From Winogradskyella sp. (lineage in GTDB: Bacteria > Bacteroidota > Bacteroidia > Flavobacteriales > Flavobacteriaceae), in the NCBI GenBank assembly GCA_004211785.1, contig SHBX01000001.1:248001-312000 (forward strand): a DNA stretch of 64,000 bases, written 5' to 3'. Of this stretch, positions 29,101-37,985 are shown piece by piece. Both the position numbers and the translations under genes were made by a program. The notes below the pieces were generated by a model that saw nothing but the letters and a program-made list of their open reading frames with translations, was not told the DNA's origin and did no database searches. The number at the start of each line of letters is the position of its first letter. The first letter of the stretch is position 1.

Positions 29101-29561
29101 TGATTGCCAGTGCGGTAAATAATTTTACTTCAGAAGATATCAACAAAATGGAGCAAAACGCTAGTTTTGAGCTTGACATTAATGGAAAAAATATTACATT
29201 AGGGCTAGATGATGTTGAGATTACATCACAAGATATCGAAGGATGGCTTGTGGCTAATGAAGGCTTGTTAACAGTGGCGTTAGACGTTACAATAAATGAA
29301 GATTTACGTAGAGAAGGTATTGCAAGGGAACTTGTTAATCGTATCCAAAATCTGCGAAAAGATTCAGGATTTGAAGTTACTGACAGAATTGACGTACAAC
29401 TACTTAGTAATACGGATGTAATTGCTGCTGTAAATGATAACGAAGCCTACATTAAAACTGAAACATTAACCAACGATTTAAAAATTGTAGATAACCTAGA
29501 CAATGGTATAGATATTGCTTTCGATGAAGTAAATACCAAATTGTTTATTAAAAAACATTAA
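26148..29561 (+). CDS. ileS: Isoleucine--tRNA ligase, long (type 2, eukaryote-like) form
   Basis: 1137 residues, against about 940 for the common bacterial form. It charges tRNA-Ile. The HIGH-like motif is HHVLA at residues 62-66 within GPPSANGLPGVHHVLARAIK, and KMSKR is at 685-689 (GQKMSKRLGNATDPFE). The editing domain is present (LAWTTTPWTLPSNTALTVGP). The long C-terminus after the anticodon-binding domain includes the DUF5915-like region (RREGIARELVNRIQNLRK) typical of type 2 enzymes. Type 2 IleRS enzymes are generally less sensitive to mupirocin. It is first in a transcript with the TraR/DksA gene, which starts 3 bases after its stop. A weak -7-like box (TATTTTCG) lies at about 26126. Confidence 0.97.
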   Translation: MRKMSQKFPEYKGLNLPNVADEISNYWEANDIFNKSVTTREGKPPYVFFEGPPSANGLPGVHHVLARAIKDIFPRYKTMKGFQVKRKAGWDTHGLPIELGVEKELGITKEDIGTKITVEEYNAACKKAVMRYTDIWNDLTQKMGYWVNMDDPYITYKSKYMESVWWLLKQIYDKNLLYKGYTIQPYSPKAGTGLSSHELNQPGTYQDVTDTTVVAQFKANIDSLPDFLKDEGDVYFLAWTTTPWTLPSNTALTVGPKIDYVLVETYNQYTFKPINVVLAKSLVAKQFAGKFNQVEEKSELLSYNSGDKKIPFYLVKEFKGADLVGITYEQLLDYALPNDNPENAFRVISGDFVTTEDGTGIVHTAPTFGADDALVAKQAIPEVPPLLVKDENDNLVPLVDLQGKFRPELGEFGGKYVKNEYYADGEAPEKSIDVELAIKLKTENKAFKVEKYKHSYPNCWRTDKPILYYPLDSWFIKVTDVKGRMHELNMGINWKPKSTGEGRFGNWLANANDWNLSRSRFWGIPLPIWRTEDGKEQICIGTMKELKAEMQKSVKAGIMSEDIFADFEVGNMSEENYEKIDLHKNVVDKIILVSESGQPMQRESDLIDVWFDSGSMPYAQWHYPFENKELIDENKSFPADFIAEGVDQTRGWFYTLHAIGTMVFDSVAYKNVVSNGLVLDKNGQKMSKRLGNATDPFETLSKYGADATRWYMISNANPWDNLKFDVDGIEEVKRKFFGTLYNTYSFFSLYTNLDGFDYSETDIPLNERPEIDRWILSELNTLIKKVDAFYAEYEPTKAARAISNFTQEYLSNWYVRLSRRRFWKGDYQTDKISAYQTLYTCMVTLSKLGAPIAPFFMDRLYLDLNAVTGKENFESVHLAEFPAANESAIDKSLERKMENAQTISSLVLSLRAKEKIKVRQPLQKIMIPVTNSQQKEEIEAVADLIKHEVNIKEVELLEDASDILVKQIKPNFKALGPRFGKDMKLIASAVNNFTSEDINKMEQNASFELDINGKNITLGLDDVEITSQDIEGWLVANEGLLTVALDVTINEDLRREGIARELVNRIQNLRKDSGFEVTDRIDVQLLSNTDVIAAVNDNEAYIKTETLTNDLKIVDNLDNGIDIAFDEVNTKLFIKKH

Positions 29562-29564
29562 GAA

Positions 29565-29948
29565 ATGGCCTCAGAAATTAAAAATAGATATTCAGATAAG
29601 GATTTGGAAAAATTTAAAGTTCTTATTCAAGAAAAAATTAAAAAAGCAGAGCACGATTTAGAATTAATTAAAAGTGCGTATATGAATGACCATAATAATG
29701 GTACTGAAGATACGTCACCGACTTTTAAGTCTTTTGAAGACGGAAGCGCAACGATGAGTAAAGAAGCAAATTCTGCTTTAGCGATTCGTCAAGAAAAGTT
29801 TATTCGTGATTTAAAAAACGCATTAATTCGTGTGGAGAATAAAACATACGGTGTTTGTAGAGTTACAGGAAAGCTTATTAACAAAGAGCGTCTAAAATTA
29901 GTGCCACATGCTACATTAAGTATTGAAGCCAAAAACATGCAGAAGTAA
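29565..29948 (+). CDS. TraR/DksA-family protein with a degenerate zinc finger
   Basis: 127 residues. Helical coiled-coil N-terminus, then the DksA-type region YGVCRVTGKLINKERLKLVP. The usual four zinc Cys are reduced to one (VCRVTG, then ATLSIEAKN where the second CxxC should be). DksA proteins enter the RNA polymerase secondary channel. The coiled-coil tip carrying acidic residues (GTEDTSPTF) is kept, so this may still act on the polymerase without zinc (inference). It is fixed between ileS and the lspA region, 3 and 9 bases from its neighbours. Confidence 0.88.
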   Translation: MASEIKNRYSDKDLEKFKVLIQEKIKKAEHDLELIKSAYMNDHNNGTEDTSPTFKSFEDGSATMSKEANSALAIRQEKFIRDLKNALIRVENKTYGVCRVTGKLINKERLKLVPHATLSIEAKNMQK

Positions 29949-29957
29949 TAGTATTGC

Positions 29958-30620
29958 ATGAACAATCAAATAAATATCACTAAGTCTTGGAATACTAATT
30001 TCAAGGCTTTTTTATTAGGATTTTTTTTTCTATCGCCATTAATTAGCTTATCACAAAACATGTCCGAATCCATTTTTACTGCAAAGGATATTTCTGAGAT
30101 TATAGTAGATGGCAACCAAATTTTTAATATTTCTGTTAAGACCAAAGCAACTGATATGATTTCTGTAAAGTCATTATCTGATGGTGAGTATGGTAATGAT
30201 TATAATGTAGTTTCTGAGGTTAAAGGCAATCAATTGTTTATTGCATTAAAGCGTATATCTCTTGATGTAACTCCTGATGACAAAAGGAATGCACACAAAG
30301 TCATTGCTGCAACATTGCAAATAAAAATGCCAGAAAATTTAAACCTCACCATCAAAAGTGATATAGGTTCTGTTGACGTTAAAGGTGTGTTTAATGAGTT
30401 GAACATGAATTTGTTCCAAGGCGGTTGTACTATTAATGCAACAGCTAAATTAGCAACAATTAAAACCATAGATGGTAATATTTACGTAAAGACTAGTAAT
30501 GCCATAATAGAAACCGACTCTCATCATGGGTTGGTAGATTTTCCTAGTGATATGTTAGGCTTTAATGTTTGGCGACTTAGAACTAATGGCGGAAATATTA
30601 AGGTTGAAAAACAAGAATAA
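29958..30620 (+). CDS. Exported hypothetical protein, DUF4097/adhesin-like beta protein
   Basis: 220 residues with an N-terminal hydrophobic export signal ending near SLISLSQN. The rest is rich in beta strands with repeated short hydrophobic runs (LNLTIKSDIGSVDVKGVFNE, INATAKLATIKTIDGNIYVK), the look of a beta-helix such as DUF4097. No catalytic motif. It sits between the dksA-like gene and lspA. Function unknown. Confidence 0.75.
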   Translation: MNNQINITKSWNTNFKAFLLGFFFLSPLISLSQNMSESIFTAKDISEIIVDGNQIFNISVKTKATDMISVKSLSDGEYGNDYNVVSEVKGNQLFIALKRISLDVTPDDKRNAHKVIAATLQIKMPENLNLTIKSDIGSVDVKGVFNELNMNLFQGGCTINATAKLATIKTIDGNIYVKTSNAIIETDSHHGLVDFPSDMLGFNVWRLRTNGGNIKVEKQE

Positions 30621-30635
30621 TAAGTCTGTAATTAT

Positions 30636-31250
30636 ATGTCTTTAAAAAAGTCTTTATTAATTGTCATTATTATTTTATTGATAGACCAAATCAGTAAAAT
30701 ATATATTAAGATGAATTTTCAATTAGGTGAAGATGTCACAGTGTTCTCTTGGTTTAAAATTTTGTTTGTTGAAAACGATGGTATGGCTTGGGGTACAAAG
30801 TTGAGTGATATTTTTTCATTTATTGACGATAAATCCGCAAAACTCATATTAACTTTATTCAGAATTGTTGCAGTAACTGGTATTGGTTTTTGGCTCTATG
30901 ATGTGATTAAGAAACAAAAAACAAAAACCTTAATCTTTGCAATCTCTTTAATTTTTGCAGGTGCTTTAGGTAATATTATAGACTCAGTATTTTATGGTGT
31001 TTTGTTTAGCGATAGCTATGGACAAGTCTCTACATTTCTACCTGAAGGTGGTGGTTATGCAAACGTATTTCATGGTAAGGTTGTAGACATGCTTAATTTC
31101 CCATTATATAATGGTATTTTGCCAGAATGGTTGCCATTTTGGGGTGGCAAACAATTCTCTTTTTTCGACCCTGTTTTTAATGTCGCCGATATGGCGATTA
31201 GTACAGGTATTGGGATTTTAATTGTGTTTAACAAGAGGGCTTTTAGGTAA
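30636..31250 (+). CDS. lspA: Lipoprotein signal peptidase (signal peptidase II)
   Basis: 204 residues with four membrane helices. It removes the signal peptide from prolipoproteins, of which this window encodes several. The DQ motif is LLIDQISKIYIK, and the two catalytic Asp are in GNIIDSVFYGVLF and VFNVADMAISTG. Between them is an extra loop of about 45 residues (to PEWLPFWGGKQFSFF) that is usual for Bacteroidota. It ends 5 bases before the convergent cyclo-ligase gene with no terminator visible. Confidence 0.96.
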   Translation: MSLKKSLLIVIIILLIDQISKIYIKMNFQLGEDVTVFSWFKILFVENDGMAWGTKLSDIFSFIDDKSAKLILTLFRIVAVTGIGFWLYDVIKKQKTKTLIFAISLIFAGALGNIIDSVFYGVLFSDSYGQVSTFLPEGGGYANVFHGKVVDMLNFPLYNGILPEWLPFWGGKQFSFFDPVFNVADMAISTGIGILIVFNKRAFR

Positions 31251-31255
31251 GACTG

Positions 31256-31819
31256 CTATTTAAATTGATAAATTGTATTTGGACTTAAACAATAATCCAA
31301 CCTAACATCATTTTCAGAAGTTTCAATGAGTTCTTCAGCTTCAAAAAAAGACAAACCAATTTTTAGAGTTTCAGGCTTACAGTTTGATAAAAAACGGTCA
31401 TAAAACCCTTTGCCATAACCAACACGATTTCCTGAAGTATCAAAAGCTAGAAGTGGTACAAATACTACATCAATTTGTTGAGGTAAAATAGGAATGCCGT
31501 TAACGGGTTCAGGTATGTTGTATTCGTTTTTCTTTAAAGTAGTACTATCAGTAAGTAGAAAGTGAGACATTGAGTAATCGTCAAAATTACTTTTAGAGAT
31601 GACAATGTTCTTATCTTTTCCTGCGAGAATATTTAAAATATATTCAGTATTGATTTCTTTTTGCTCTTCAATAGGCAAAAAGATATGATAGAAAGAGTGA
31701 TTCCAGATGTCTAATTGTAACAGCTGATTGGCAATGGTAAGGCTTCTATCTTCTATTTGGTCTTCGCTCAATTCATTACGAAGCGTTTTATATTTCTTAC
31801 GTATTTCAGACTTAGTCAT
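31256..31819 (-). CDS. 5-formyltetrahydrofolate cyclo-ligase
   Basis: 187 residues. It converts 5-formyl-THF to 5,10-methenyl-THF with ATP. The family signature is GNRVGYGKGFYDRFLSNC, with the N-terminal KSEIRKKYKTLRNELSE. Its ATG overlaps the stop of the aspartoacylase-like gene by one base (TAATG), so it is the last of three coupled genes behind rimK. Confidence 0.94.
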   Translation of the reverse strand: MTKSEIRKKYKTLRNELSEDQIEDRSLTIANQLLQLDIWNHSFYHIFLPIEEQKEINTEYILNILAGKDKNIVISKSNFDDYSMSHFLLTDSTTLKKNEYNIPEPVNGIPILPQQIDVVFVPLLAFDTSGNRVGYGKGFYDRFLSNCKPETLKIGLSFFEAEELIETSENDVRLDYCLSPNTIYQFK

Positions 31820-32787
31820 TACTCCTCAAGCTTTGTAGATATATGAAAAATCGCATCACCTTGATAAATAATAGGAGATTCGTTAACGTTAAAAATATAA
31901 CCGCTATTAGGTGCTTTTACAAAATGATTAAAGCTTCCATATGGGTCCGTGATATTACCAATGACATCACCTTTTTCAACTTTGGCATTTACCTTTACTG
32001 TTGGCCTAAACATACCCGAGTACTTAGCACGTATCCATTTGCTTTCAGATATTTTTACACATTGTTTTTTGGGCTTGGATACTTTGAATTTGCGGTTAAG
32101 CATTTCTAAATGACTCAAAACACGTTTTACGCCATTTACGCCAGTATTTGTTATTGTATTATCTATATGAAAAGATTTTCCGCCTTCAAATAACAACATC
32201 GGAATGCCAAGCTTGTAACAAGAATTTCTGAAGGATTTGTTTAGGTTTTTAGAATTGAATACAAAAGGTGCTCCAAAGACTTGTGCAAGTTCATCTAAAA
32301 CAACTTCATTTTTTACAATTCGTATTTGCGCCGCATTAAAACGGTCAGCGCCACCAGTATGAAAATCTAAAATCAGATCAGCATGCGGTACTATCTCTGT
32401 CATGAGTTTATGCGCTACACGACTTGCTAAAGAGCCACCTTTACCACCAGGAAAAACCCGGTTAAGGTCACGCCCATCAGGGAACAAACGATCCATATGT
32501 ATAAAACCAAATACATTAATTACTGGCACACAAATTATAGTGCCTCGTTTTGGTTTGTTAATACCTTTGGCTATAACTTGACGTACAATTTCAACGCCGT
32601 TAACTTCATCACCATGAATACCAGCGGTCATCAGAACTGTAGGTCCAGGTTTTTTGGAGCGCTCAATAATTACAGGCACATCAATCCTATTTTGGGTATG
32701 GAGTTTGGCCACATTAAAGCTTACCTTGGCACTTTCACCAAGTGCAACTTTTTGACCTAAAATATCTAGAACTTCTTTTTCGCTCAT
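31819..32787 (-). CDS. Succinylglutamate desuccinylase/aspartoacylase-family zinc hydrolase linked to rimK
   Basis: 322 residues. An M14-like zinc deacylase: zinc ligands in GIHGDEVNGVEIV (His and Glu) and a later His in LILDFHTGGADR. Catalytic Glu in LLFEGGKSFH. It lies 15 bases after a RimK ligase gene. In this pairing the enzyme is thought to remove or trim glutamate or related amide groups, possibly reversing the RimK product (inference from context). It is not part of an arginine succinyltransferase pathway here, as no ast genes are present. Confidence 0.88.
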   Translation of the reverse strand: MSEKEVLDILGQKVALGESAKVSFNVAKLHTQNRIDVPVIIERSKKPGPTVLMTAGIHGDEVNGVEIVRQVIAKGINKPKRGTIICVPVINVFGFIHMDRLFPDGRDLNRVFPGGKGGSLASRVAHKLMTEIVPHADLILDFHTGGADRFNAAQIRIVKNEVVLDELAQVFGAPFVFNSKNLNKSFRNSCYKLGIPMLLFEGGKSFHIDNTITNTGVNGVKRVLSHLEMLNRKFKVSKPKKQCVKISESKWIRAKYSGMFRPTVKVNAKVEKGDVIGNITDPYGSFNHFVKAPNSGYIFNVNESPIIYQGDAIFHISTKLEE

Positions 32788-32802
32788 ATAATCTTTCTAT
32801 CT

Positions 32803-33678
32803 CTATTTTCTATTACGCTCAATAAACGTAATAATTGCTCTGGCAATGTTTTTTTGTGTGGCACTTTCAATACCTTCTAATCCTGGCGTGGAATTGACTT
32901 CCATAATTAATGGACCGCGATTAGACTGTAACATATCTACACCACAAACAGGTAGTTTTAAAGCGCGTGATGCTTTTATGGCAAGCTTTAATTCATCTTC
33001 AGAAAGTTTAATATAATCTGCATGACCACCACGATGAAGGTTAGAACGAAATTCGCCATCTTTCCCTTGACGTTTCATAGCACCGACAACTTGGTTATCT
33101 ACAACTAATGCACGCAAATCGGCACCTTTGGCTTCCTCAATATATTCTTGTACCAAGGCTCTTGCTTGCAAGCCATTAAATGCTTCGAGTACGGATTCGG
33201 CTGCGTTTTTAGATTCGGCTAAAACCACACCCAGACCTTGAGTACCTTCTAAAAGCTTAATGATTACTGGAGGTCCGCCAACATGATTGAGTACCTCTTC
33301 GACATCACGAGAATAATTTGTAAATACTGTTTTTGGCATCCCTATTCCGGCTTTAGACAAACGTTGAAAACTACGAAGTTTGTCCCTAGACCTCAAAATA
33401 GCATCAGATGTTACAGTGGTAAACACATTCATCATTTCAAACTGTCTTACAACTGCACAACCAAAAAAAGTAACGGAAGCTCCAATTCTAGGTATAATTG
33501 CGTCTACATAATTAAGATAACGGTCTTTGTAATATATAGTAGGTTTCTCTTGCTCAATAATAATATCGCACTTTAGTGGGTCAATAACTTCAACATCATG
33601 ACCACGGTCTTCGGCTTCGTCGATAAGGCGTCTCGTGGAATATAAGTTTTCATTTCTTGAAAGTATTACGATATTCAT
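32803..33678 (-). CDS. rimK: RimK-family ATP-grasp alpha-L-glutamate ligase
   Basis: 291 residues. ATP-grasp enzyme related to RimK, which adds glutamate residues to the C-terminus of ribosomal protein S6. Motifs: N-terminal pre-ATP domain ([20 protein letters not shown]), the glycine-rich loop [34 protein letters not shown], and the metal-binding [13 protein letters not shown]. The gene is divergent from uvrC and heads the rimK/aspartoacylase/cyclo-ligase set. Since S6 is a known target in E. coli but has not been tested here, the substrate is inferred. Confidence 0.92.
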   Translation of the reverse strand: MNIVILSRNENLYSTRRLIDEAEDRGHDVEVIDPLKCDIIIEQEKPTIYYKDRYLNYVDAIIPRIGASVTFFGCAVVRQFEMMNVFTTVTSDAILRSRDKLRSFQRLSKAGIGMPKTVFTNYSRDVEEVLNHVGGPPVIIKLLEGTQGLGVVLAESKNAAESVLEAFNGLQARALVQEYIEEAKGADLRALVVDNQVVGAMKRQGKDGEFRSNLHRGGHADYIKLSEDELKLAIKASRALKLPVCGVDMLQSNRGPLIMEVNSTPGLEGIESATQKNIARAIITFIERNRK

Positions 33679-33765
33679 TTTCTAGTGCTTAAAGTGCTAA
33701 AGTTAAAAAGTATTTAGAGTTAGTCAAACTTATATAACTCTTAACTTTTATATACCTTTGAATAC

Positions 33766-35571
33766 ATGTCCGAAACAAGTCTTGAAATTCAAATAAAAAC
33801 CTTGCCACATCAGCCTGGCGTGTATCAGTATTTTGATGCTGATGACAACTTAATATATGTTGGCAAAGCCAAGGACATAAAAAAACGTGTAAGTTCTTAT
33901 TTTACAAAGCATCATGAGTATGGAAAAACACGTGTTTTAGTCAAGAAAATAGCTTCCGTGAAGCATATTGTAGTCGAGACTGAGAGCGACGCATTGTTAT
34001 TAGAGAATAACCTTATAAAAAAGTACAAACCGCGCTATAATGTGTTGCTTAAAGATGATAAGTCGTATCCTTGGATTTGTGTGAAGAATGAACGTTTTCC
34101 AAGAGTGTTTCCTACAAGAAGAGTTATAAAAGATGGTTCAGAGTATTTTGGACCATACACAAGTATGAAGACTGTAAAAACTCTATTAGGTTTAATTAAA
34201 GGGCTATATCAATTAAGAACATGTAATTATCAATTGACTGAAGAAAAGGTAGAAGCAGGAAAGTTTAAAGTTTGCTTAGAATATCATTTAGGAAACTGTA
34301 AAGGCGCTTGCGAAGGATTAGAAACCGAAGAGCAATATCATGGAAATGTTGCTGCGATTCGTGAAATTTTAAAAGGAAATTTTAAAGATTCACTTCAGCA
34401 ATTTAGAAAGCAGATGAAGACTTTTGCAGAAAACATGCAGTTCGAAGACGCGCAAAAAGTCAAAGAAAAATTAGACATACTTGAAAATTACCAAGCCAAA
34501 TCAACAGTTGTTAATCCTAAGATTAGTAATGTCGATGTGTTCTCTATAGTAAGTGATGAGAGTTATGCTTATATCAATTTTTTACAATTGTCTTATGGTT
34601 CAATTATTCGCTCACATACTCTAGAAATAAAAAAGAAACTTCAAGAAACCGATAAAGAATTACTAGAGTTGGCAATTACAGAAATTCGTCAGCGATTTCA
34701 TTCTAACTCCAAAGAAATATATGTGCCTTTTAAAGTTGGTTTAGGAAATAATATAAAGATAACAGTCCCAAAGCTAGGTGATAAAAAAAGTATTTTAGAT
34801 TTATCTGTCCGTAACGCGAAGTATTATCGTATGGACAAGATGAAACAGATAAAAATCACTGACCCAGACAGACATGCTAATCGTATTATGGCACAAATGA
34901 AAGCCGATTTGCGTTTGTCTGATGAGCCAAGACATATCGAGTGTTTTGATAATTCAAACATACAAGGAACAAATCCTGTAGCAGCTTGCGTAGTATTTAA
35001 AAATGGTAAGCCAAGCAAAAAAGATTACCGACACTTTAATATAAAAACTGTAGAAGGACCAGATGACTTCGCATCTATGGAAGAAGTTGTTTATAGAAGA
35101 TACAAACGGCTTTTGGAAGAAGATCAACCATTACCACATCTTATAATTATTGATGGCGGAAAAGGACAATTATCTTCGGCTTTAAAAAGTTTAGACCTAT
35201 TAGGGTTACGCAAAAAAATAGCAATTATTGGTATAGCAAAACGTTTGGAAGAATTATTTTATCCAGATGATCCAATTCCGTTATATTTAGATAAAAAAAG
35301 CGAAACACTAAAGATTATTCAGCAACTTAGAAATGAGGCGCACCGTTTTGGTATCGAACATCATAGAAACAGACGAAGTAAAGGCGCATTAAAAACGGAG
35401 TTAGAGAATATTCCTGGTGTTGGTGAACAGACAATAGTTGACTTAATGAAAACGTTTAAGACCGTAAAACGTATTGCTAATGCAAAGTTAGATGAGCTAG
35501 AGAATGTTGTTGGCGTATCAAGAGCTAATAAAGTATATAACTACTATCATAAAGAGCAAGGTGAGATTTAA
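33766..35571 (+). CDS. uvrC: Excinuclease ABC subunit C
   Basis: 601 residues. It makes both cuts beside a lesion in nucleotide excision repair. GIY-YIG domain at the N-terminus (GVYQYFDADDNLIYVGKAKD), a Cys-containing region (LEYHLGNCKGACEG), UVR domain (MQFEDAQKVKEKLDIL), the RNase H-like C-terminal nuclease (HIECFDNSNIQGTNPVAACV; IIDGGKGQLSSA) and a final helix-hairpin-helix pair (IPGVGEQTIVDLMKTFKTVK). Complete. A TACCTTTG box at 33753-33760 lies 5 bases before the ATG and is probably its promoter with a very short leader. Confidence 0.97.
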   Translation: MSETSLEIQIKTLPHQPGVYQYFDADDNLIYVGKAKDIKKRVSSYFTKHHEYGKTRVLVKKIASVKHIVVETESDALLLENNLIKKYKPRYNVLLKDDKSYPWICVKNERFPRVFPTRRVIKDGSEYFGPYTSMKTVKTLLGLIKGLYQLRTCNYQLTEEKVEAGKFKVCLEYHLGNCKGACEGLETEEQYHGNVAAIREILKGNFKDSLQQFRKQMKTFAENMQFEDAQKVKEKLDILENYQAKSTVVNPKISNVDVFSIVSDESYAYINFLQLSYGSIIRSHTLEIKKKLQETDKELLELAITEIRQRFHSNSKEIYVPFKVGLGNNIKITVPKLGDKKSILDLSVRNAKYYRMDKMKQIKITDPDRHANRIMAQMKADLRLSDEPRHIECFDNSNIQGTNPVAACVVFKNGKPSKKDYRHFNIKTVEGPDDFASMEEVVYRRYKRLLEEDQPLPHLIIIDGGKGQLSSALKSLDLLGLRKKIAIIGIAKRLEELFYPDDPIPLYLDKKSETLKIIQQLRNEAHRFGIEHHRNRRSKGALKTELENIPGVGEQTIVDLMKTFKTVKRIANAKLDELENVVGVSRANKVYNYYHKEQGEI

Positions 35572-37804
35572 TACCAAACATATTATCTTTTTTGGACTAT
35601 TTGTCTTTATGTTTTCAAATTTGCAATTACAAGCTCAAGAAAACGAAAGACCAAAAGTAGGCTTAGTTTTAAGTGGCGGCGGAGCAAAAGGCTTTGCTCA
35701 TATAGGTGCCCTTAAGGTTATAGATAGTTTAGGGATTAAAGTAGATTATATTGCCGGTACTAGTATGGGCGCAATTATTGGATCGTTATACTCATCTGGT
35801 TATTCGGGGAAACAGCTAGATTCACTATTCAAATCTATAGATTTTGATATGCTGATTAACGATAAATTTTCTAGAAAATCTAAATCCTTAGCAGAACGAA
35901 ATAATTCTGAACGTTACGCAGTTAGCCTTCCTTTTCAGAAGTTTAAAATTTCGCTGCCTTCAGGCTTATCAAGAGGGCAAAATGTATATAATTTGTTATA
36001 CAAAATGATGCTCCCAGTAAATGATGTGTCTAATTTTGAGGATTTACCGATTCCTTTTTTCTGTATTGCAACCAATATAGAAACTGGCGAACCTGTAATT
36101 ATGGATAAAGGTAATTTAGCTGAAGCTGTGGCAGCTAGCGGCGCTTTTCCGTCATTATTTCAGCCAGTTGAAATTGACAATAAAATTTATATAGATGGCG
36201 GTGTTACTAATAATTACCCTATCAAAGAGCTTAGAGAGAAAGGCATGGATATTATTATTGGAGTGGATGTGCAAGATGATTTAAAAGATAGAGAAGCATT
36301 AGATTCTGCGCCAGATATTTTACTTCAAATAAATAACTTTAGGACTATTAATGATATGAAGGTAAAGCGGAAGCTTACCGATATTTATATAAAACCAGAT
36401 ATCACAAATTTTTCGGTTATTTCATTTAGTGAGGGAAAAGACATTGTTAAAAATGGAGAAGCGGCTGCAAAAGAACAATTAGAAGCGCTAAAGAAATTAA
36501 AAGAAACTCAAAAAGACTTCACAGTAAAAAAGCATCTTAGCATAGCAGATAGTATCAAAATTAGAAATATAAATATTACTAAAAATGAGCGTTATACAAG
36601 GTCTTATGTTTTAGGTAAATTAAAGCTTAAAGGCAATGATAATATTAGTTATGATGAATTAAATAAAGGTATAAATAACTTGGTTGCCACTAACAACTTT
36701 GATGCCTTTAGATATAAGCTTTCACCGACTGAAATAGATGATGTTTATGATTTGGATGCAAAAATTAAAGAATCTGAAAAGAGTACGTTTATAAAATTAG
36801 GTGTACATTATGATGGCTTATACAAAAGTGCTGCATTGGTTAATATATCTCAGAAGCGTTTATTGTCTAAGAATGATATAGCTGCTTTAGATATTATTCT
36901 TGGAGATAATATTCGATATGATTTTGACTATTTTATTGATAAAGGGTTTTACGTAAGTATAGGTTTAAAATCTAGATATAATCAGTTTGATAGAAGAGTA
37001 AATGCCAATCTATTATTGCAGCCAGATGACCCACTTTTGGTTAACTTAAACAAAGTTGATGTAGAACTCCAAGATCAAACTAATCAATTATATTTCCAAA
37101 CTCTTTTAGCAAAAGAGTTTGCTATAAATGCTGGAGTTGAACATAAGCGACTTAAAATCACAACAGAAAACTTAAACAATAATAATGCTGAAGAGGATTT
37201 TACGTTTGAAAATACAGATTATTTTAGTCTTTTTGGAGGACTAAAAATAGATACTTATGACAATCGTTATTTCCCAAATAATGGGTTTTGGTTTGATGGT
37301 AATGTCCATTGGTATTTGACGGCTAGTGGTTTCAATAATGATTTTGAGCCTTTTTCGATTGCCAAGGCCGAAATTGGTTATGCTTTTAGTCCATTAAATA
37401 AGTTGTCCATTAATCTTAAAACTTCAGGAGGTTTTCAATTAGGAGACCGTTCCACAAACTTCTTAAATTTTGCTTTTGGCGGTTATGGTGAAAATTTTAT
37501 AAATAACATAGATTCTTTTTACGGGTATGACTATTTATCAATAGTTGGGAATAGTTTTGTAAAAGCTGATATTAATATAGATTATGAGCTGTTTAAAAAA
37601 CACCACATCATGTTGTCTGGAAATTTTGCTAATATAGAAGATAATATTTTTGATGATGACGAATGGATATCTATTCCAGATTATACGGGTTATGCACTTG
37701 GCTATTCTGTAGAAACATTTTTAGGCCCCATTGAAGCTAAATATACCATCTCTCCGGAGCTTAAAGAAAGTTATTGGTTTTTTAATGTTGGCTTTTGGTT
37801 TTAA
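35561..37804 (+). CDS. Patatin-like phospholipase with C-terminal outer-membrane barrel
   Basis: The ORF track starts at 35504, but GTG at 35561 gives a clean signal peptide (MRFNTKHIIFFGLFVFMFSN) and an 11-base overlap with uvrC, so I prefer it (747 residues). The patatin domain has the oxyanion loop LSGGGAKGFAHIG, the nucleophile GTSMG and the catalytic Asp in IDGGVTNNYP. After it comes a POTRA-like region (YVLGKLKLKGNDNISYDELN) and a beta-barrel of the bacterial surface antigen/Omp85 type ending KESYWFFNVGFWF. This is the autotransporter-like PlpD/FplA layout: a lipase joined to its own translocation barrel. It acts at the outer membrane; the lipid substrate is unknown. Confidence 0.92.
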   Translation: MRFNTKHIIFFGLFVFMFSNLQLQAQENERPKVGLVLSGGGAKGFAHIGALKVIDSLGIKVDYIAGTSMGAIIGSLYSSGYSGKQLDSLFKSIDFDMLINDKFSRKSKSLAERNNSERYAVSLPFQKFKISLPSGLSRGQNVYNLLYKMMLPVNDVSNFEDLPIPFFCIATNIETGEPVIMDKGNLAEAVAASGAFPSLFQPVEIDNKIYIDGGVTNNYPIKELREKGMDIIIGVDVQDDLKDREALDSAPDILLQINNFRTINDMKVKRKLTDIYIKPDITNFSVISFSEGKDIVKNGEAAAKEQLEALKKLKETQKDFTVKKHLSIADSIKIRNINITKNERYTRSYVLGKLKLKGNDNISYDELNKGINNLVATNNFDAFRYKLSPTEIDDVYDLDAKIKESEKSTFIKLGVHYDGLYKSAALVNISQKRLLSKNDIAALDIILGDNIRYDFDYFIDKGFYVSIGLKSRYNQFDRRVNANLLLQPDDPLLVNLNKVDVELQDQTNQLYFQTLLAKEFAINAGVEHKRLKITTENLNNNNAEEDFTFENTDYFSLFGGLKIDTYDNRYFPNNGFWFDGNVHWYLTASGFNNDFEPFSIAKAEIGYAFSPLNKLSINLKTSGGFQLGDRSTNFLNFAFGGYGENFINNIDSFYGYDYLSIVGNSFVKADINIDYELFKKHHIMLSGNFANIEDNIFDDDEWISIPDYTGYALGYSVETFLGPIEAKYTISPELKESYWFFNVGFWF

Positions 37805-37985
37805 TGTATTCTAAATTTTTCGATATTTGTAGCATCATGAAATTATTCTGGACAGATTTAAAACTTTATCTTCATTTCCTTATCAAAAGGAATCCAGAAT
37901 AGATACGCATTTTTTGTACCTTTAAAAACAGTGAGATTTATATAGTGTAAACGTATAAACAAATCAACTTTTAAACAATTCAAAA

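Noticed and set aside
35504-35560. ATG start of the patatin ORF in the track
   Set aside because: It overlaps uvrC by 68 bases and places a charged stretch ahead of the signal peptide; GTG at 35561 fits better.
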